This document shows, in pieces, positions 1-8,351 of a stretch of 64,000 nt of DNA; position 1 is the stretch's first letter, and each line of letters opens with the position of its first letter. The stretch covers positions 248,001 through 312,000 of the forward strand of contig NZ_JACIFY010000001.1 of the NCBI RefSeq assembly GCF_014197615.1, written 5' to 3'. Under the pieces are notes generated by a model. The model saw only the letters and a list, made by a program, of their open reading frames with translations, was not told the DNA's origin and did no database searches. The position numbers were made by a program, and so were the translations under genes. This DNA is from Rhizobium esperanzae. Lineage in GTDB: Bacteria > Pseudomonadota > Alphaproteobacteria > Rhizobiales > Rhizobiaceae.

Positions 1-138
1 CGGCGCCGCCTCTCCTCTGCGAAAGCGCCCTGCCCGCTTCCCCGCTCATCCCGATTTCTTGTCATATAAGCACATTCGAAAGATTGCTATTGTGCATCAA
101 CCGATCGACGGCAGGGCCGTCCAACCTAAGAGGATAAC

Positions 139-255
139 ATGCATATCATCTGGGACGTTCTGACACTTCTGCTGACAATCGGCTCGCTCTATGGCGGTCG
201 CGAATACCGGATTATTCGCGCTCGTGCCCGCGCTCAGAACTGGGGCAATTTCTGA
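139..255 (+). CDS. Small 38-aa protein, unknown function
   Basis: This is a short frame with a good ribosome site (AGAGGA, 5 bases before the ATG). The first 20 residues are hydrophobic, with a tryptophan near the start, and could form one membrane segment. The rest is basic, with several Arg residues, and ends in Asn-Phe. I do not recognise a family. A terminator lies 140 bases downstream, but a separate small transcript may start in between. The call as a gene rests on the ribosome site and the membrane-then-basic layout only. Confidence 0.5.
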   Translation: MHIIWDVLTLLLTIGSLYGGREYRIIRARARAQNWGNF

Positions 256-288
256 TTCGATTCCGGTTCTTGTCGCATCCTCGCCGCC

Positions 289-314
289 GGAACGGCGGCG
301 GTCGCGGATACGTC
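289..314 (+). promoter_or_regulatory. EcfG-like promoter, imperfect
   Basis: GGAAC at 289-293 is followed after 17 bases by CGTC at 311-314. The alphaproteobacterial general-stress promoter is GGAAC-N16/17-CGTT, so one base of the -10 differs. It points at the terminator at 395-424 with no convincing gene between. Confidence 0.35.
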
Positions 315-319
315 GAATG

Positions 320-424
320 ACGTAACGCCATGCGCTTCAGCAAGTGCTTTATTAGACGAGACGGCGTCGATCCGTCCATTCTCCCTGTTGCTTCAAGCCC
401 GCCTCACCCCAGGCGGGCTTTTTT
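320..424 (+). ncRNA. Candidate small RNA, about 105 nt
   Basis: The interval starts just after the EcfG-like promoter at 289-314 and ends at a strong intrinsic terminator. The frame that crosses it is Ser/Arg-rich, lacks a ribosome site, and looks like a shadow. The alternative is that this is only the 3' tail of the 38-aa gene upstream. No known family is recognised. Confidence 0.3.
395..424 (+). terminator. Intrinsic terminator
   Basis: A perfect 10-base stem (AAGCCCGCCT with AGGCGGGCTT) closes a 6-base loop and is followed by a run of T on the plus strand. Confidence 0.85.
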
Positions 425-466
425 CGTGGTGATTCTTCTGTCGCGCCTATTTTCCCGGCGCCCGTC

Positions 467-622
467 TCACTTCTTGGCGCCGGCGGAAAGCACCCGATGC
501 GTGGCATTGTCCATTGCGTGGCTTGCCTCCTGTCCGTCCTTCTTCAGCCCATATGCGGTGTTGCCGCAGCCGGACAGGGTGAGCAGGCAGAGGCAGGCGA
601 CGGCGATTGCAGCTTTTGACAT
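467..622 (-). CDS. Entericidin A/B-family lipoprotein
   Basis: This 51-aa protein has a lipoprotein signal: a hydrophobic stretch, then the lipobox L-S-G-C with Cys19 as the lipidation site. The tail contains the pattern NTAYGLKKDGQE, typical of small entericidin (EcnA/EcnB)-like lipoproteins, which are membrane-anchored and stress-induced in enterobacteria. The start was chosen at the methionine preceded by GAGGGGAAC. The same frame stays open upstream without a ribosome site. It is a single gene on the minus strand. Whether it has any toxin or antidote role here is unknown. The family call is good and the function is inferred. Confidence 0.75.
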   Translation of the reverse strand: MSKAAIAVACLCLLTLSGCGNTAYGLKKDGQEASHAMDNATHRVLSAGAKK

Positions 623-975
623 CAAATGTTCCCCTCGGATCGAATGGCCTCTGGATAAAATGATGCGCTTCGCAGCAAAATCAATCCGTCGGGGCCGGCA
701 TGACCACATTTGCCGTGAGCTATAGCGTATTCCCAAGATGTTGCTTGGCGTCGCGCTTTCGATCGCAGCCTTGTCAGGATAAAAAACATCCTCGAGTCAT
801 CTGCCGCACGACATTCACCCGTTATTCGAGCGTTTATTCTTCCGTATCGCAAAAGAACAGGTGTATCATTTCGATATTTTAAGTTTTACTCAAATGTGAT
901 ACTTAACTATTTATTAGTAATAACCTTGCACGGCGGCTGCTTCAGCTTATGCTTTCCTCAAAGGGGAGAGAAAGA
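623..975. other. Intergenic stretch, no gene seen
   Basis: The right half is AT-rich, unlike the neighbouring genes, and contains a spaced inverted repeat GTATCA (864-869) / TGATAC (898-903). It probably holds the promoter of the small gene at 976 and, on the other strand, that of the entericidin gene. No coding signal was found. Confidence 0.4.
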
Positions 976-1092
976 ATGTTTAGCAAAAGCCTGATCATGC
1001 CTTTCGGCTTCGCACTGCTCGCCATATCAGGCCTCCTGTTCCAGTTGGCCGTTCACGCGCTGGAGACGCCGGTCACTCACCTCCAGCCGTAA
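976..1092 (+). CDS. Small 38-aa hydrophobic protein, unknown
   Basis: The ATG follows a strong purine-rich ribosome site (AAGGGGAGAGAAAGA). The protein starts with a few polar residues (MFSKS), then has about 22 hydrophobic residues, and ends with a short polar tail. It could be a single-pass membrane microprotein or an uncleaved signal. No family is recognised. It lies 80 bases upstream of the GlsB-like gene and could share its transcript. Confidence 0.5.
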   Translation: MFSKSLIMPFGFALLAISGLLFQLAVHALETPVTHLQP

Positions 1093-1173
1093 GCGCTTTA
1101 ATTCTGCCAGGAGTGGAATTTCTTTGCGTTTCATGCATTGTTTGGAGTCGCTTTTACCAGGAGGGAGCTAACC

Positions 1174-1428
1174 ATGGAAAACGCAGGTGTAGGTTGGATT
1201 GCAGCCATCATTATCGGTGGCATCGCCGGATGGCTGGCGGAAAAGGTCATGAGCAGCAACATGGGCTTGCTCATGAACATATTGCTCGGCATCGTCGGCG
1301 CCATTGTCGCCAACTGGATCCTGGGTCTGTTGCACATCCAGCCGCTTGCCGGTTGGCTGGGTTATCTGATCACCGGTTTCGTCGGCGCCTGTATCCTGAT
1401 TTTCGTCGGCCGCCTCATCCGCCGCTGA
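1174..1428 (+). CDS. GlsB/YeaQ/YmgE-family membrane protein
   Basis: An 84-aa protein with three hydrophobic segments rich in Gly and Ile, including GGIAGWLAEKVM near the N terminus. This is the layout of transglycosylase-associated / GlsB-YeaQ small inner-membrane proteins linked to stress responses. The start is the ATG after AGGAGGGAG at 1159; an earlier in-frame ATG lacks a ribosome site. A terminator follows at 1462. The biochemical role of the family is unknown. Confidence 0.85.
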   Translation: MENAGVGWIAAIIIGGIAGWLAEKVMSSNMGLLMNILLGIVGAIVANWILGLLHIQPLAGWLGYLITGFVGACILIFVGRLIRR

Positions 1429-1461
1429 TCCCGGTCGCGATAGCTGACCATCGAAACACCA

Positions 1462-1491
1462 AAAGCCGGGCAATCATTGCGCCCGGCTTTT
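1462..1491 (+). terminator. Intrinsic terminator of the GlsB-like gene
   Basis: Stem AAAGCCGGGC / GCCCGGCTTT with an AT-rich loop and a T-run, just 34 bases after the stop codon. The stem also ends close to the convergent DUF883 gene. Confidence 0.8.
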
Positions 1492-1509
1492 CATTGTCCT
1501 GAAGTCTTT

Positions 1510-1791
1510 TCAGCGGCGGCTCAGCAGGCCGAATACATAGGCGATGCCTGCGGTCACGGCCAGCGCGACGAGCGGTTCTTCGCGAACCTTGTCGCGCAGC
1601 TGTTCCGTCATCAGCGATGCCTCGTCTGTTACAGCCGACTTTGCCCCCTGCCCGAGCGCGACCACGCTTTCCGTCAGCCGGGCAAGATCGTTGCGAAGGG
1701 CTGCGACCTGCGCCGAGAGGTCGTCTGCCGCCATATCGGCCTTGACGCGCGCAGCGGTGGATTCGGCGGAAGCGGATTTCAATTCTGCCAT
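1510..1791 (-). CDS. DUF883 (ElaB/YqjD-like) membrane-anchored protein
   Basis: A 93-aa protein. Residues 10-70 are charged, Ala-rich and predicted helical. A single C-terminal membrane segment (about 74-91) ends in SRR. This is the architecture of the ElaB/YqjD/DUF883 family of tail-anchored proteins, which in E. coli bind ribosomes in stationary phase. The start is the ATG after AGGAG. A perfect GGAAC-N17-CGTT promoter lies 32 bases upstream, placing the gene in the EcfG general stress regulon. Family call from architecture; the ribosome role is only inferred. Confidence 0.75.
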   Translation of the reverse strand: MAELKSASAESTAARVKADMAADDLSAQVAALRNDLARLTESVVALGQGAKSAVTDEASLMTEQLRDKVREEPLVALAVTAGIAYVFGLLSRR

Positions 1792-1822
1792 GGTCTGCTC
1801 CTGTTTCATGGGATGCCGCTTC

Positions 1823-1848
1823 AACGAAATGGCGGCCCGAAAGGTTCC
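1823..1848 (-). promoter_or_regulatory. EcfG (general stress) promoter
   Basis: On the minus strand GGAAC (1848-1844) and CGTT (1826-1823) are separated by exactly 17 bases. This matches the published EcfG consensus and lies 32 bases before the start of the DUF883 gene. Confidence 0.75.
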
Positions 1849-2010
1849 GCCGCAACCGATCTTTTGTTGGCCGCAAAGCCGCCTCGGCCGGGCGGCAGCC
1901 TTGTGCAGCTTTTCGCGTGACAAACCCTTCATTTCCTGTCGGGTTTGTTTTAAGGAACGTCGAATGTCCGCCCGCGCGCGGCTCAATGATACTGCGAGGT
2001 TTGCGTTTCT

Positions 2011-3903
2011 ATGTTCCATATCCTGAGAAGAGCCGCTCAGACTTGGGTCGCCAAGCTGCTGATGCTTCTGCTGGTCGGGTCCTTCGGCATCTGGGGCGTC
2101 TCCCGGTCGCTGATAACGGGCGGCAACAGCACCACGGTCGTGACCGTCGGCGATCAGCATGTGGACGTCAACGAATTCCACCTCGCCTATCAGCGCCAGG
2201 TCGCAAGCCTCAGCCAGCAGTTCGGCATGCGTCTCACCCCGGAACAGGCCCGCGCCTTCGGCGTCGAACAGCAGGTGCTCGCCCAGCTCGTCGCCGGCGC
2301 CTCGCTCGACCAGCTCGCCGAAGACATGAACCTCGGCCTCTCCCAGGATCGCCTTGCCCAGCTGATCGCCGACGATCCGGCTTTCAAGGCGGTCAACGGC
2401 AAGTTCGACCGTGAGCTCTTCATCTCGCGCCTGCGCAATGCCAATATCCGCCAGGACGATTACATCAACGAGCGCAGCAAGGTCGCCGTCCGCAGCCAGG
2501 TCGTCGATGCCATTTCGAATGGTTTCACCGCCCCGAAGACGCTGGTCGACGCCCTGAAGCTCTATGGCGATGAAAGCCGCAGCATCGACTATCTCCTGCT
2601 CACCAACGCCAATATCGAGCCGATCAAGGCGCCTGCCGACGACGTGCTGGCGGCGTGGTTCGAAGGCGTCAAGCAGCGCTACCAGGCGCCTGAATACCGC
2701 AAGCTCGTCTATCTCAAGCTGCAGCCGGCCGATATCGCCGACGCCGCAACGGTCACCGACGACCAGATCCACGAAGCTTTCGACAAGAGCAAGGATACTT
2801 ACCGCACGCCGGAAAGCCGCACCATCGAACAGCTGACCTTTGCCAGCAAGGATCTTGCCGCCGCCGCCGAAACGGCGCTGAAGGGCGGCACCAGCTTCGA
2901 CCAGCTGGTCTCCGACCAGGGCAAGACGGCAAGCGACGTGCTGCTCGGCGAATTCACCAAGGACAAGGTTCCCGACCAGGCCGTTGCCGATGCGGCCTTC
3001 GCAGTTTCGAAGGATGGCGGCACGACGCCTGTCGTCGAAGGCTCCTTCGGCTCCGTCATCCTGCGCATCACCAACATCAAGCCAGAAACGGTGAAGAATT
3101 TCGACGAGGTGAAGGAAGACATCCGCAAGCAGCTGGCGCTGTCCAATGCCTCTCAGGAAGTGATCAACGTTCATGACCGCATCGAGGACCTGCGCGCCGG
3201 GGGCGCCACGCTCGAGGATATCGCCGGCCAGCTGAAGCTCACCGCCGTGGCTGTCGACGCCGTCGATATGACCGGCGCCGACAAGGACGGCAAAGAGGTC
3301 AAGGATATCCCCGCCAAGCAGCAGTTGCTCGGCGAAGCCTTCAAGACCGAAGTTGGTGTCGATGCGCCGCCTCTGCCGATCGGCAATGACGGTTATGTCT
3401 GGTTCAATGTCCGCGAGATCACTCCGACCCGCGAGCGCCCGGTCGCCGAGGTGCACGAAAAGGCGGTCGAGGACTGGACGGCGGAACAGCAGAAAGCCGA
3501 ACTCGCCAAGAAGGCCGACGAATTGAAGGCCGAGGCAGCCAAGGGCAAGGCGCTTGCCGATATCGCGACGCCGCTCGGCATCGCCGTCGAAAGCAAGAGC
3601 GGCGTCACCCGCTCCACCGATGATCCGGTGCTGGGCCGCGCCGGCGTCACCGCCGCCTTCTCCGGGCCCATCGATACGGTTGCGAGCGCTGTCGGCGCCG
3701 ATCCCTCGACGCAGATCCTGATGAAGGTCACCGAGGTCAACAGCCAGCCGACCAGCGACGCGCTGAACAACCGCGACGCCCAGATCACCAGCATGGCCAA
3801 CGCCGCCGGCGACGATATTCTCGATCAGATGGTCAACCTGCTGCAGACGCAGTATGGCGCTCAGATCAACCAGACGCTCGCCGAACAGGCAACGACCCGC
3901 TAG
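2011..3903 (+). CDS. ppiD: Periplasmic folding chaperone / PPIase PpiD
   Basis: A 630-aa protein with a short cytoplasmic start, one membrane anchor (about residues 14-33), a SurA-N-like chaperone domain (about 40-190, VTVGDQHVDVNEF at its start), and a parvulin-type peptidyl-prolyl isomerase region in the middle (about 260-370, SRTIEQLTF onward). PpiD-type proteins sit on the periplasmic side of the inner membrane near the Sec channel and help exported proteins fold. Length and order fit the family. The gene runs in the direction of trpD, 121 bases away, but a repeat element fills that gap. Confidence 0.9.
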   Translation: MFHILRRAAQTWVAKLLMLLLVGSFGIWGVSRSLITGGNSTTVVTVGDQHVDVNEFHLAYQRQVASLSQQFGMRLTPEQARAFGVEQQVLAQLVAGASLDQLAEDMNLGLSQDRLAQLIADDPAFKAVNGKFDRELFISRLRNANIRQDDYINERSKVAVRSQVVDAISNGFTAPKTLVDALKLYGDESRSIDYLLLTNANIEPIKAPADDVLAAWFEGVKQRYQAPEYRKLVYLKLQPADIADAATVTDDQIHEAFDKSKDTYRTPESRTIEQLTFASKDLAAAAETALKGGTSFDQLVSDQGKTASDVLLGEFTKDKVPDQAVADAAFAVSKDGGTTPVVEGSFGSVILRITNIKPETVKNFDEVKEDIRKQLALSNASQEVINVHDRIEDLRAGGATLEDIAGQLKLTAVAVDAVDMTGADKDGKEVKDIPAKQQLLGEAFKTEVGVDAPPLPIGNDGYVWFNVREITPTRERPVAEVHEKAVEDWTAEQQKAELAKKADELKAEAAKGKALADIATPLGIAVESKSGVTRSTDDPVLGRAGVTAAFSGPIDTVASAVGADPSTQILMKVTEVNSQPTSDALNNRDAQITSMANAAGDDILDQMVNLLQTQYGAQINQTLAEQATTR

Positions 3904-4011
3904 AACAGGATGATTTCAGGCCGGGTCGGCCTGAAATCTGAATCCTGTTCTAAATTAAATAGTTAGGGCATGATGTCGTCCGAAAACCGCTCACACTTTT
4001 CGGCATCATGC
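3904..4011. repeat. RIME-like intergenic palindromic element, copy 1
   Basis: Two long inverted repeats lie back to back. The first (3904-3951) starts with AACAGGATGATTTCAGGCC and ends with its imperfect complement. The second (3968-4011) pairs GCATGATG with CATCATGC. On the minus strand the second contains the core AAAAGTGTGAGCGGTTTT, shared with copies at 39.9 kb and 55.1 kb. It ends just before the trpD ribosome site. Layout and core agree with the Rhizobium-specific intergenic mosaic elements. Confidence 0.7.
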
Positions 4012-4024
4012 TCCAGGAGGCCTT

Positions 4025-5041
4025 ATGACCGATCTGAAGCCGTTCCTGGCCAAGGCCGCAAGTCGCGAGCCGCTGACGCGTGACGAGGCTCGCGCCGCCT
4101 TCGACATCCTGATGTCGGGCCAGGCGACACCCTCGCAGATCGGCGGCTTCCTGATGGCGCTGCGCGTGCGCGGTGAAACCGTCGACGAGATCGTCGGCGC
4201 CGTCACCGCGATGCGCGCGAAGATGCTGGCCGTCGAGGCGCCTGAAGATGCGATCGACATCGTCGGCACCGGCGGCGATGCCAGCGGCACCTACAATATC
4301 TCGACCCTGGCGGCCCTGATCGTCGCTGGCGCCGGCGTCCCCGTCGCCAAGCACGGCAACCGGGCACTGAGTTCGAAATCGGGCGCGGCCGACAATCTGG
4401 CCGCCCTCGGGGTCAAGCTCGATGTCGGTCCCGAAATCATCTCCCGCTGCATCGCAGACGCCGGCGTCGGCTTCATGTTCGCGCAGATGCATCATTCCGC
4501 CATGCGCCACGTCGGACCCTCTCGCGTCGAACTTGGCACGCGCACTATCTTCAATCTGCTCGGCCCCCTTTCCAATCCGGCCGGCGTCCGCCGCCAGCTG
4601 CTCGGCGTCTTCTCGCCGCAATGGCTGGTGCCGCTTGCCGAGGTCATGCGCGATCTGGGCTCCGAATGTGTCTGGGTCGTCCATGGCGACGGCCTCGACG
4701 AAATCACCACCACCGGCATCACCAAGGTCGCAGCCCTCGAAGACGGCAAGATCCGCACTTTCGAATTGTCGCCCGCCGATTTCGGCGTCAGCCCCTGCGT
4801 GCTCGCCGATATCAAGGGCGGTGATGGCGTCGCCAATGCCGCCGCGCTTCGTGAGGTGCTCAGTGGCGCCAAGAATGCCTATCGCGATGTCTCGCTCGCC
4901 AATGCCGCCGCCTCGCTTGTTATAGCGGGCAAGGCGGAGACGATCCGCGACGGCATGACGCTTGCTGCGCATTCGCTGGACAGCGGCGCCACCGCGCTCG
5001 CCCTCGACAAACTCATCGCCGTTTCCAACGATATCGACTAG
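4025..5041 (+). CDS. trpD: Anthranilate phosphoribosyltransferase
   Basis: 338 aa, normal length. The enzyme transfers phosphoribosyl from PRPP to anthranilate, the second step of the tryptophan branch. Visible motifs: the PRPP-binding [11 protein letters not shown] (about 80-90), [15 protein letters not shown] (about 106-120), and [10 protein letters not shown]. The ATG follows AGGAGG. It is followed after 9 bases by trpC and then moaC-moeA in one direction, so the four are probably co-transcribed. The ribosome site abuts the upstream repeat. Confidence 0.97.
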   Translation: MTDLKPFLAKAASREPLTRDEARAAFDILMSGQATPSQIGGFLMALRVRGETVDEIVGAVTAMRAKMLAVEAPEDAIDIVGTGGDASGTYNISTLAALIVAGAGVPVAKHGNRALSSKSGAADNLAALGVKLDVGPEIISRCIADAGVGFMFAQMHHSAMRHVGPSRVELGTRTIFNLLGPLSNPAGVRRQLLGVFSPQWLVPLAEVMRDLGSECVWVVHGDGLDEITTTGITKVAALEDGKIRTFELSPADFGVSPCVLADIKGGDGVANAAALREVLSGAKNAYRDVSLANAAASLVIAGKAETIRDGMTLAAHSLDSGATALALDKLIAVSNDID

Positions 5042-5050
5042 GATTGGCCG

Positions 5051-5863
5051 ATGACCGATATCCTGAAGAAGATCGAACTCTATAAGCGCGAGGAAATCGC
5101 CGCCGCCAAGGCTGCCGTGTCGCTTGCCGAACTGAAGGCGATGCAGGCCGGCCAGTCCGCACCGCGCGGCTTTTACAAGGCGCTCGTCTCCAAGCGGGAG
5201 GCCGGCCATTTCGGTCTGATTGCCGAGATCAAGAAGGCAAGCCCGTCCAAGGGGCTGATCCGTCCGGATTTCGATCCGCCGGCGCTGGCAAAGGCCTATG
5301 AAGCCGGTGGCGCGGCGTGCCTTTCCGTGCTGACCGACACGCCGAGTTTTCAGGGCGCACCGGAATTTCTGACGGCGGCGCGGGCCGCCTGCGCCCTGCC
5401 CGCTCTGCGCAAGGACTTCATGTTCGAGACCTATCAGGTCCACGAGGCGCGCGCCTGGGGTGGCGACTGCATTCTGCTGATCATGGCGTCGCTGAGCGAT
5501 GACGATGCGGAGCGTCTGCAGGACGAAGCTTTCTCGCTCGGTATGGATGTGCTGGTCGAGGTTCACGACGCGCCGGAAATGGAGCGGGCGCTGAAGCTCT
5601 CCTCGCCGCTTATCGGCATCAACAACCGCAATCTGCGCACGTTCGACGTCAGCCTGACGGTCAGCGAGACGCTTGCCTCGATGGTGCCGGCAGACCGGCT
5701 GCTCGTCGGCGAAAGCGGTATCTTCACCCATGCAGATTGCCAGCGCCTGCAGGCCGTCGACATCAATACCTTCCTTGTCGGCGAAAGCCTGATGCGCAAG
5801 GACGACGTGACGGCCGCCACCCGCGCGCTGCTCTTTGGCGAAGCCGCCATCGCGGCCGAATGA
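5051..5863 (+). CDS. trpC: Indole-3-glycerol phosphate synthase
   Basis: 270 aa, single-domain TIM barrel. It closes the indole ring from carboxyphenylaminodeoxyribulose phosphate in tryptophan synthesis. Visible family motifs: [11 protein letters not shown] (about 56-66, catalytic Lys), [21 protein letters not shown] and GESGIF. The stop is separated from moaC by one base, so translation is probably coupled. Length and motifs are standard. Confidence 0.97.
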   Translation: MTDILKKIELYKREEIAAAKAAVSLAELKAMQAGQSAPRGFYKALVSKREAGHFGLIAEIKKASPSKGLIRPDFDPPALAKAYEAGGAACLSVLTDTPSFQGAPEFLTAARAACALPALRKDFMFETYQVHEARAWGGDCILLIMASLSDDDAERLQDEAFSLGMDVLVEVHDAPEMERALKLSSPLIGINNRNLRTFDVSLTVSETLASMVPADRLLVGESGIFTHADCQRLQAVDINTFLVGESLMRKDDVTAATRALLFGEAAIAAE

Positions 5864-5864
5864 C

Positions 5865-6362
5865 ATGAGCGGCGCAAAACCCGGTCTGACCCATATCGAT
5901 GCCTCCGGCGAGGCGCATATGGTCGATGTCTCCGACAAAGGCGAAACGGTGCGAATCGCCACCGCCGAGGGCCATGTGAAGATGGCGCCGGAAACCCTCG
6001 CGCTCATCCGCCAGGGTAATGCCAAGAAGGGCGATGTGATCGGCACGGCGCGCCTTGCCGGCATTATGGCGGCAAAACGCACCGCCGATCTCATCCCGCT
6101 CTGCCATCCGCTGATGCTGACGAAGGTCACGGTCGAGATCGAGGAGGATGCCGCCCTGCCCGGCCTGCGCGTCACCGCAACCGTCAAGCTGACCGGCAAG
6201 ACCGGTGTGGAGATGGAGGCGCTGACCGCGGTCTCGATCGCCTGCCTGACGATCTACGACATGGCCAAGGCAGCCGACAAGGCGATGGAGATCGGCGGCG
6301 TCAGGCTGCTCGAAAAATCCGGCGGCAAATCCGGCGATTTCCGTCATCCGGAGGCGAAATGA
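5865..6362 (+). CDS. moaC: Cyclic pyranopterin monophosphate synthase
   Basis: 165 aa. MoaC, with the radical-SAM enzyme MoaA, converts GTP to cyclic pyranopterin monophosphate, the first stage of molybdenum cofactor synthesis. Conserved pieces: [13 protein letters not shown], and the C-terminal [21 protein letters not shown] segment with the catalytic Lys/Asp region. The start at 5865 is one base after the trpC stop. An earlier in-frame ATG lies inside trpC and was not chosen. The stop overlaps the moeA start by four bases (ATGA). Confidence 0.96.
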   Translation: MSGAKPGLTHIDASGEAHMVDVSDKGETVRIATAEGHVKMAPETLALIRQGNAKKGDVIGTARLAGIMAAKRTADLIPLCHPLMLTKVTVEIEEDAALPGLRVTATVKLTGKTGVEMEALTAVSIACLTIYDMAKAADKAMEIGGVRLLEKSGGKSGDFRHPEAK

Positions 6363-7582
6363 ACCTTCTGCCGGTCGCCGAGGCCCTCAATCGCTTGCTT
6401 TCCCGCGCAAATCCGGTGGCCGCGTCCGAGACGCTGTCGCTCGCAGAAGCGGAAGGCCGCGTTCTTGCCGTCGATCTCACGGCCGGCCTCACCCAGCCAC
6501 CCTTCAATGCGTCGGCCATGGATGGCTATGCGCTGCGCGGTGAAGACGCACCGGAGCCGGGTGCTGAACTGAAGGTCATCGGCACGTCTTCCGCCGGCCA
6601 CGGCTTCGAGGCAAGCGTTGGCAAGGGAGAGGCCGTCCGCATCTTCACCGGCGCGCCTGTCCCGTCAGGCGCAGATAGCGTCCTGCTGCAGGAGGATGCG
6701 GAGAAGATCGAAGGCGGCATCCGAACCAATTTCCCCGTGCGGCAGGGCCAGCATGTGCGCCCCCGCGGTCAGGATTTCGTCGACGGCGAAGCTGTGCTGC
6801 CCGCCGGCACGGTGCTCGATTTCTCGCGGCTGACGGTCGCCGCCGGCATGAACCGGCCTGAGGTCTCGATATTCAAGCGTCCGCTGATCGCCATCCTCGC
6901 AACCGGCGACGAGTTGCTGCCGCCCGGAAGCACGCCCGGCCCTTCGCAGATCATCGCCTCCAATACGTTCGGTATTGCAGCCCTTGCCCGCAAAGCCGGC
7001 GCCGATGTGCTCGATCTCGGCATCGTGCCTGACGATAAGGCGAGGATCACCGCGGCGATCGACGCGGCGCGGGACGCCAAGGTCGATGTCATCGTCACCC
7101 TCGGCGGTGCCTCGGTCGGTGATCATGATCTGGTGCAGGCGACGCTGATCGAAGCCGGCATGCAGCTCGATTTCTGGCGCATCGCCATGCGCCCCGGCAA
7201 ACCGCTGATGGTCGGCAGCTTCGGGCAAACTCATGTGCTCGGCCTGCCCGGCAATCCGGTCTCGAGCCTTGTCTGTTCGCTGCTCTTCCTGGAGCCGCTG
7301 ATCCGCAAACTCGCCTCCCTGCCGCCGGTGCAGCGCGAGACAACGGTGGAGGCTGCCGTCACATTACGCGCCAATGATCACCGGCAGGACTATATCAGGG
7401 CGAGACTCGCGAAATCCACGACCGGAAACTGGCTGGCCCAACCCTTCGGCAAGCAGGATTCGTCGATGATGAAGGTCTTCGCGCAGGCCGACTGCCTCAT
7501 CATCCGCCCGCCGCACGCGCCGGAACTGCCGGCCGGAGCCCCCTGCCCGGTCATGCTGTTGCGGCCGGATCTTCTCGTCTAG
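6359..7582 (+). CDS. moeA: Molybdopterin molybdenumtransferase
   Basis: 407 aa. MoeA inserts molybdate into adenylylated molybdopterin, the last step of cofactor synthesis. Visible: the N-terminal [13 protein letters not shown] segment, the [14 protein letters not shown] loop, the MoCF-like domain with [10 protein letters not shown] and [20 protein letters not shown], and the C-terminal domain IV. It overlaps moaC by 4 bases with ribosome site GGAGG. Its end overlaps the convergent methyltransferase gene by 32 bases, and no lexA gene follows it here. Confidence 0.95.
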   Translation: MNLLPVAEALNRLLSRANPVAASETLSLAEAEGRVLAVDLTAGLTQPPFNASAMDGYALRGEDAPEPGAELKVIGTSSAGHGFEASVGKGEAVRIFTGAPVPSGADSVLLQEDAEKIEGGIRTNFPVRQGQHVRPRGQDFVDGEAVLPAGTVLDFSRLTVAAGMNRPEVSIFKRPLIAILATGDELLPPGSTPGPSQIIASNTFGIAALARKAGADVLDLGIVPDDKARITAAIDAARDAKVDVIVTLGGASVGDHDLVQATLIEAGMQLDFWRIAMRPGKPLMVGSFGQTHVLGLPGNPVSSLVCSLLFLEPLIRKLASLPPVQRETTVEAAVTLRANDHRQDYIRARLAKSTTGNWLAQPFGKQDSSMMKVFAQADCLIIRPPHAPELPAGAPCPVMLLRPDLLV

Positions 7583-8255
7583 TTGTGTCTTCAGCTATTG
7601 CGGAGAGCGAAAAGACGCCCGCCTGAACCGCTCCGCCATTCGTGCCCGCACCGAAGTCCGCAACCGCATGGGTCGCGATTCGCCTGAGTTCCCTTTGCGG
7701 CAGGTGAGCGCGCTCGGGATCGCCGATCAGCACCTCAATCCCGCTCGCCTGACAGCGCCGCAGGAAAACCATCACCTTCAAGGCAAGGGCGGGGTCGTAG
7801 AACAGATCGCCGACCACGAGGAGGTCGGTTTCCGGCAGCGAAGCTTCTATGATGTCAGCAGCGATAGCCGTGATATCCACCCCGTTGATCGCCGCGTTGA
7901 GACCGATTGCTGCGATCGCATTGGCATCGACATCGACCGCCGTGACCGCGGCAGCTCCGGCCTTCGCCGCGGCGATGGCGACGAGTCCGGAGCCGGCGCC
8001 GAGATCGAGGACGCGGCGGCCGGCAACGACTTCTGGCCGGTCGAGCAGATGGCGGGCAAGAACCGCGCCGCCGGCCCAGGGATAGGCCCAGTAAGGCGGG
8101 AGATCGGTCTCTCTCCGGCCTGCAAGCCGCCAGAGCCCGCTCGCAGGCCCGGCCGTATGGAGCAGGATGTCGGGGATTGCAGGGACGGGCGAGATCGGCA
8201 GGTTGGCCTGTATGAAAGAGGCAGGATCGGGATCTGGCACGGCGGAGCGTTTCAT
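7551..8255 (-). CDS. Class I SAM methyltransferase, ETF-beta lysine type or PrmA-like
   Basis: 234 aa. The SAM-binding motif LDLGAGSGLVAIAAAK lies in the middle, followed by the acidic motif VTAVDVDANAI and the motif VVGDLFYDPALA. The segment PPYWAYPWAGGAVLARHLLD before motif I is typical of the PrmA/METTL20 group that methylates lysines, including electron-transfer flavoprotein beta subunit enzymes known in Agrobacterium. The start was set at the second ATG, 10 bases after GGGAG; one ATG lies 9 bases further upstream. The exact substrate cannot be told from the sequence. Confidence 0.8.
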   Translation of the reverse strand: MKRSAVPDPDPASFIQANLPISPVPAIPDILLHTAGPASGLWRLAGRRETDLPPYWAYPWAGGAVLARHLLDRPEVVAGRRVLDLGAGSGLVAIAAAKAGAAAVTAVDVDANAIAAIGLNAAINGVDITAIAADIIEASLPETDLLVVGDLFYDPALALKVMVFLRRCQASGIEVLIGDPERAHLPQRELRRIATHAVADFGAGTNGGAVQAGVFSLSAIAEDTTRREDPAATA

Positions 8256-8351
8256 CGTCGTCATGCTCCCTGCCCCATCATGAAATCCGGCGTTTCACAC
8301 CGTCGAGGAACAAAGCCCTCCGCCTGACCCGGCGAAAGGCTGCCGGCGCAA

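Noticed and set aside
1113..1145. GGAAT...TGTT as an EcfG promoter for the GlsB-like gene
   Set aside because: Two mismatches and wrong spacing.
1510..3456. A 648-codon minus-strand open frame opposite ppiD
   Set aside because: Only the last 93 codons (DUF883 gene) have a ribosome site and family content. The rest mirrors ppiD codons, as is common in high-GC DNA.
3950..6199. A 749-codon minus-strand open frame opposite trpD, trpC and moaC
   Set aside because: Antisense to three well-supported genes, with low-complexity Arg/Gly/Asp composition and no ribosome site.
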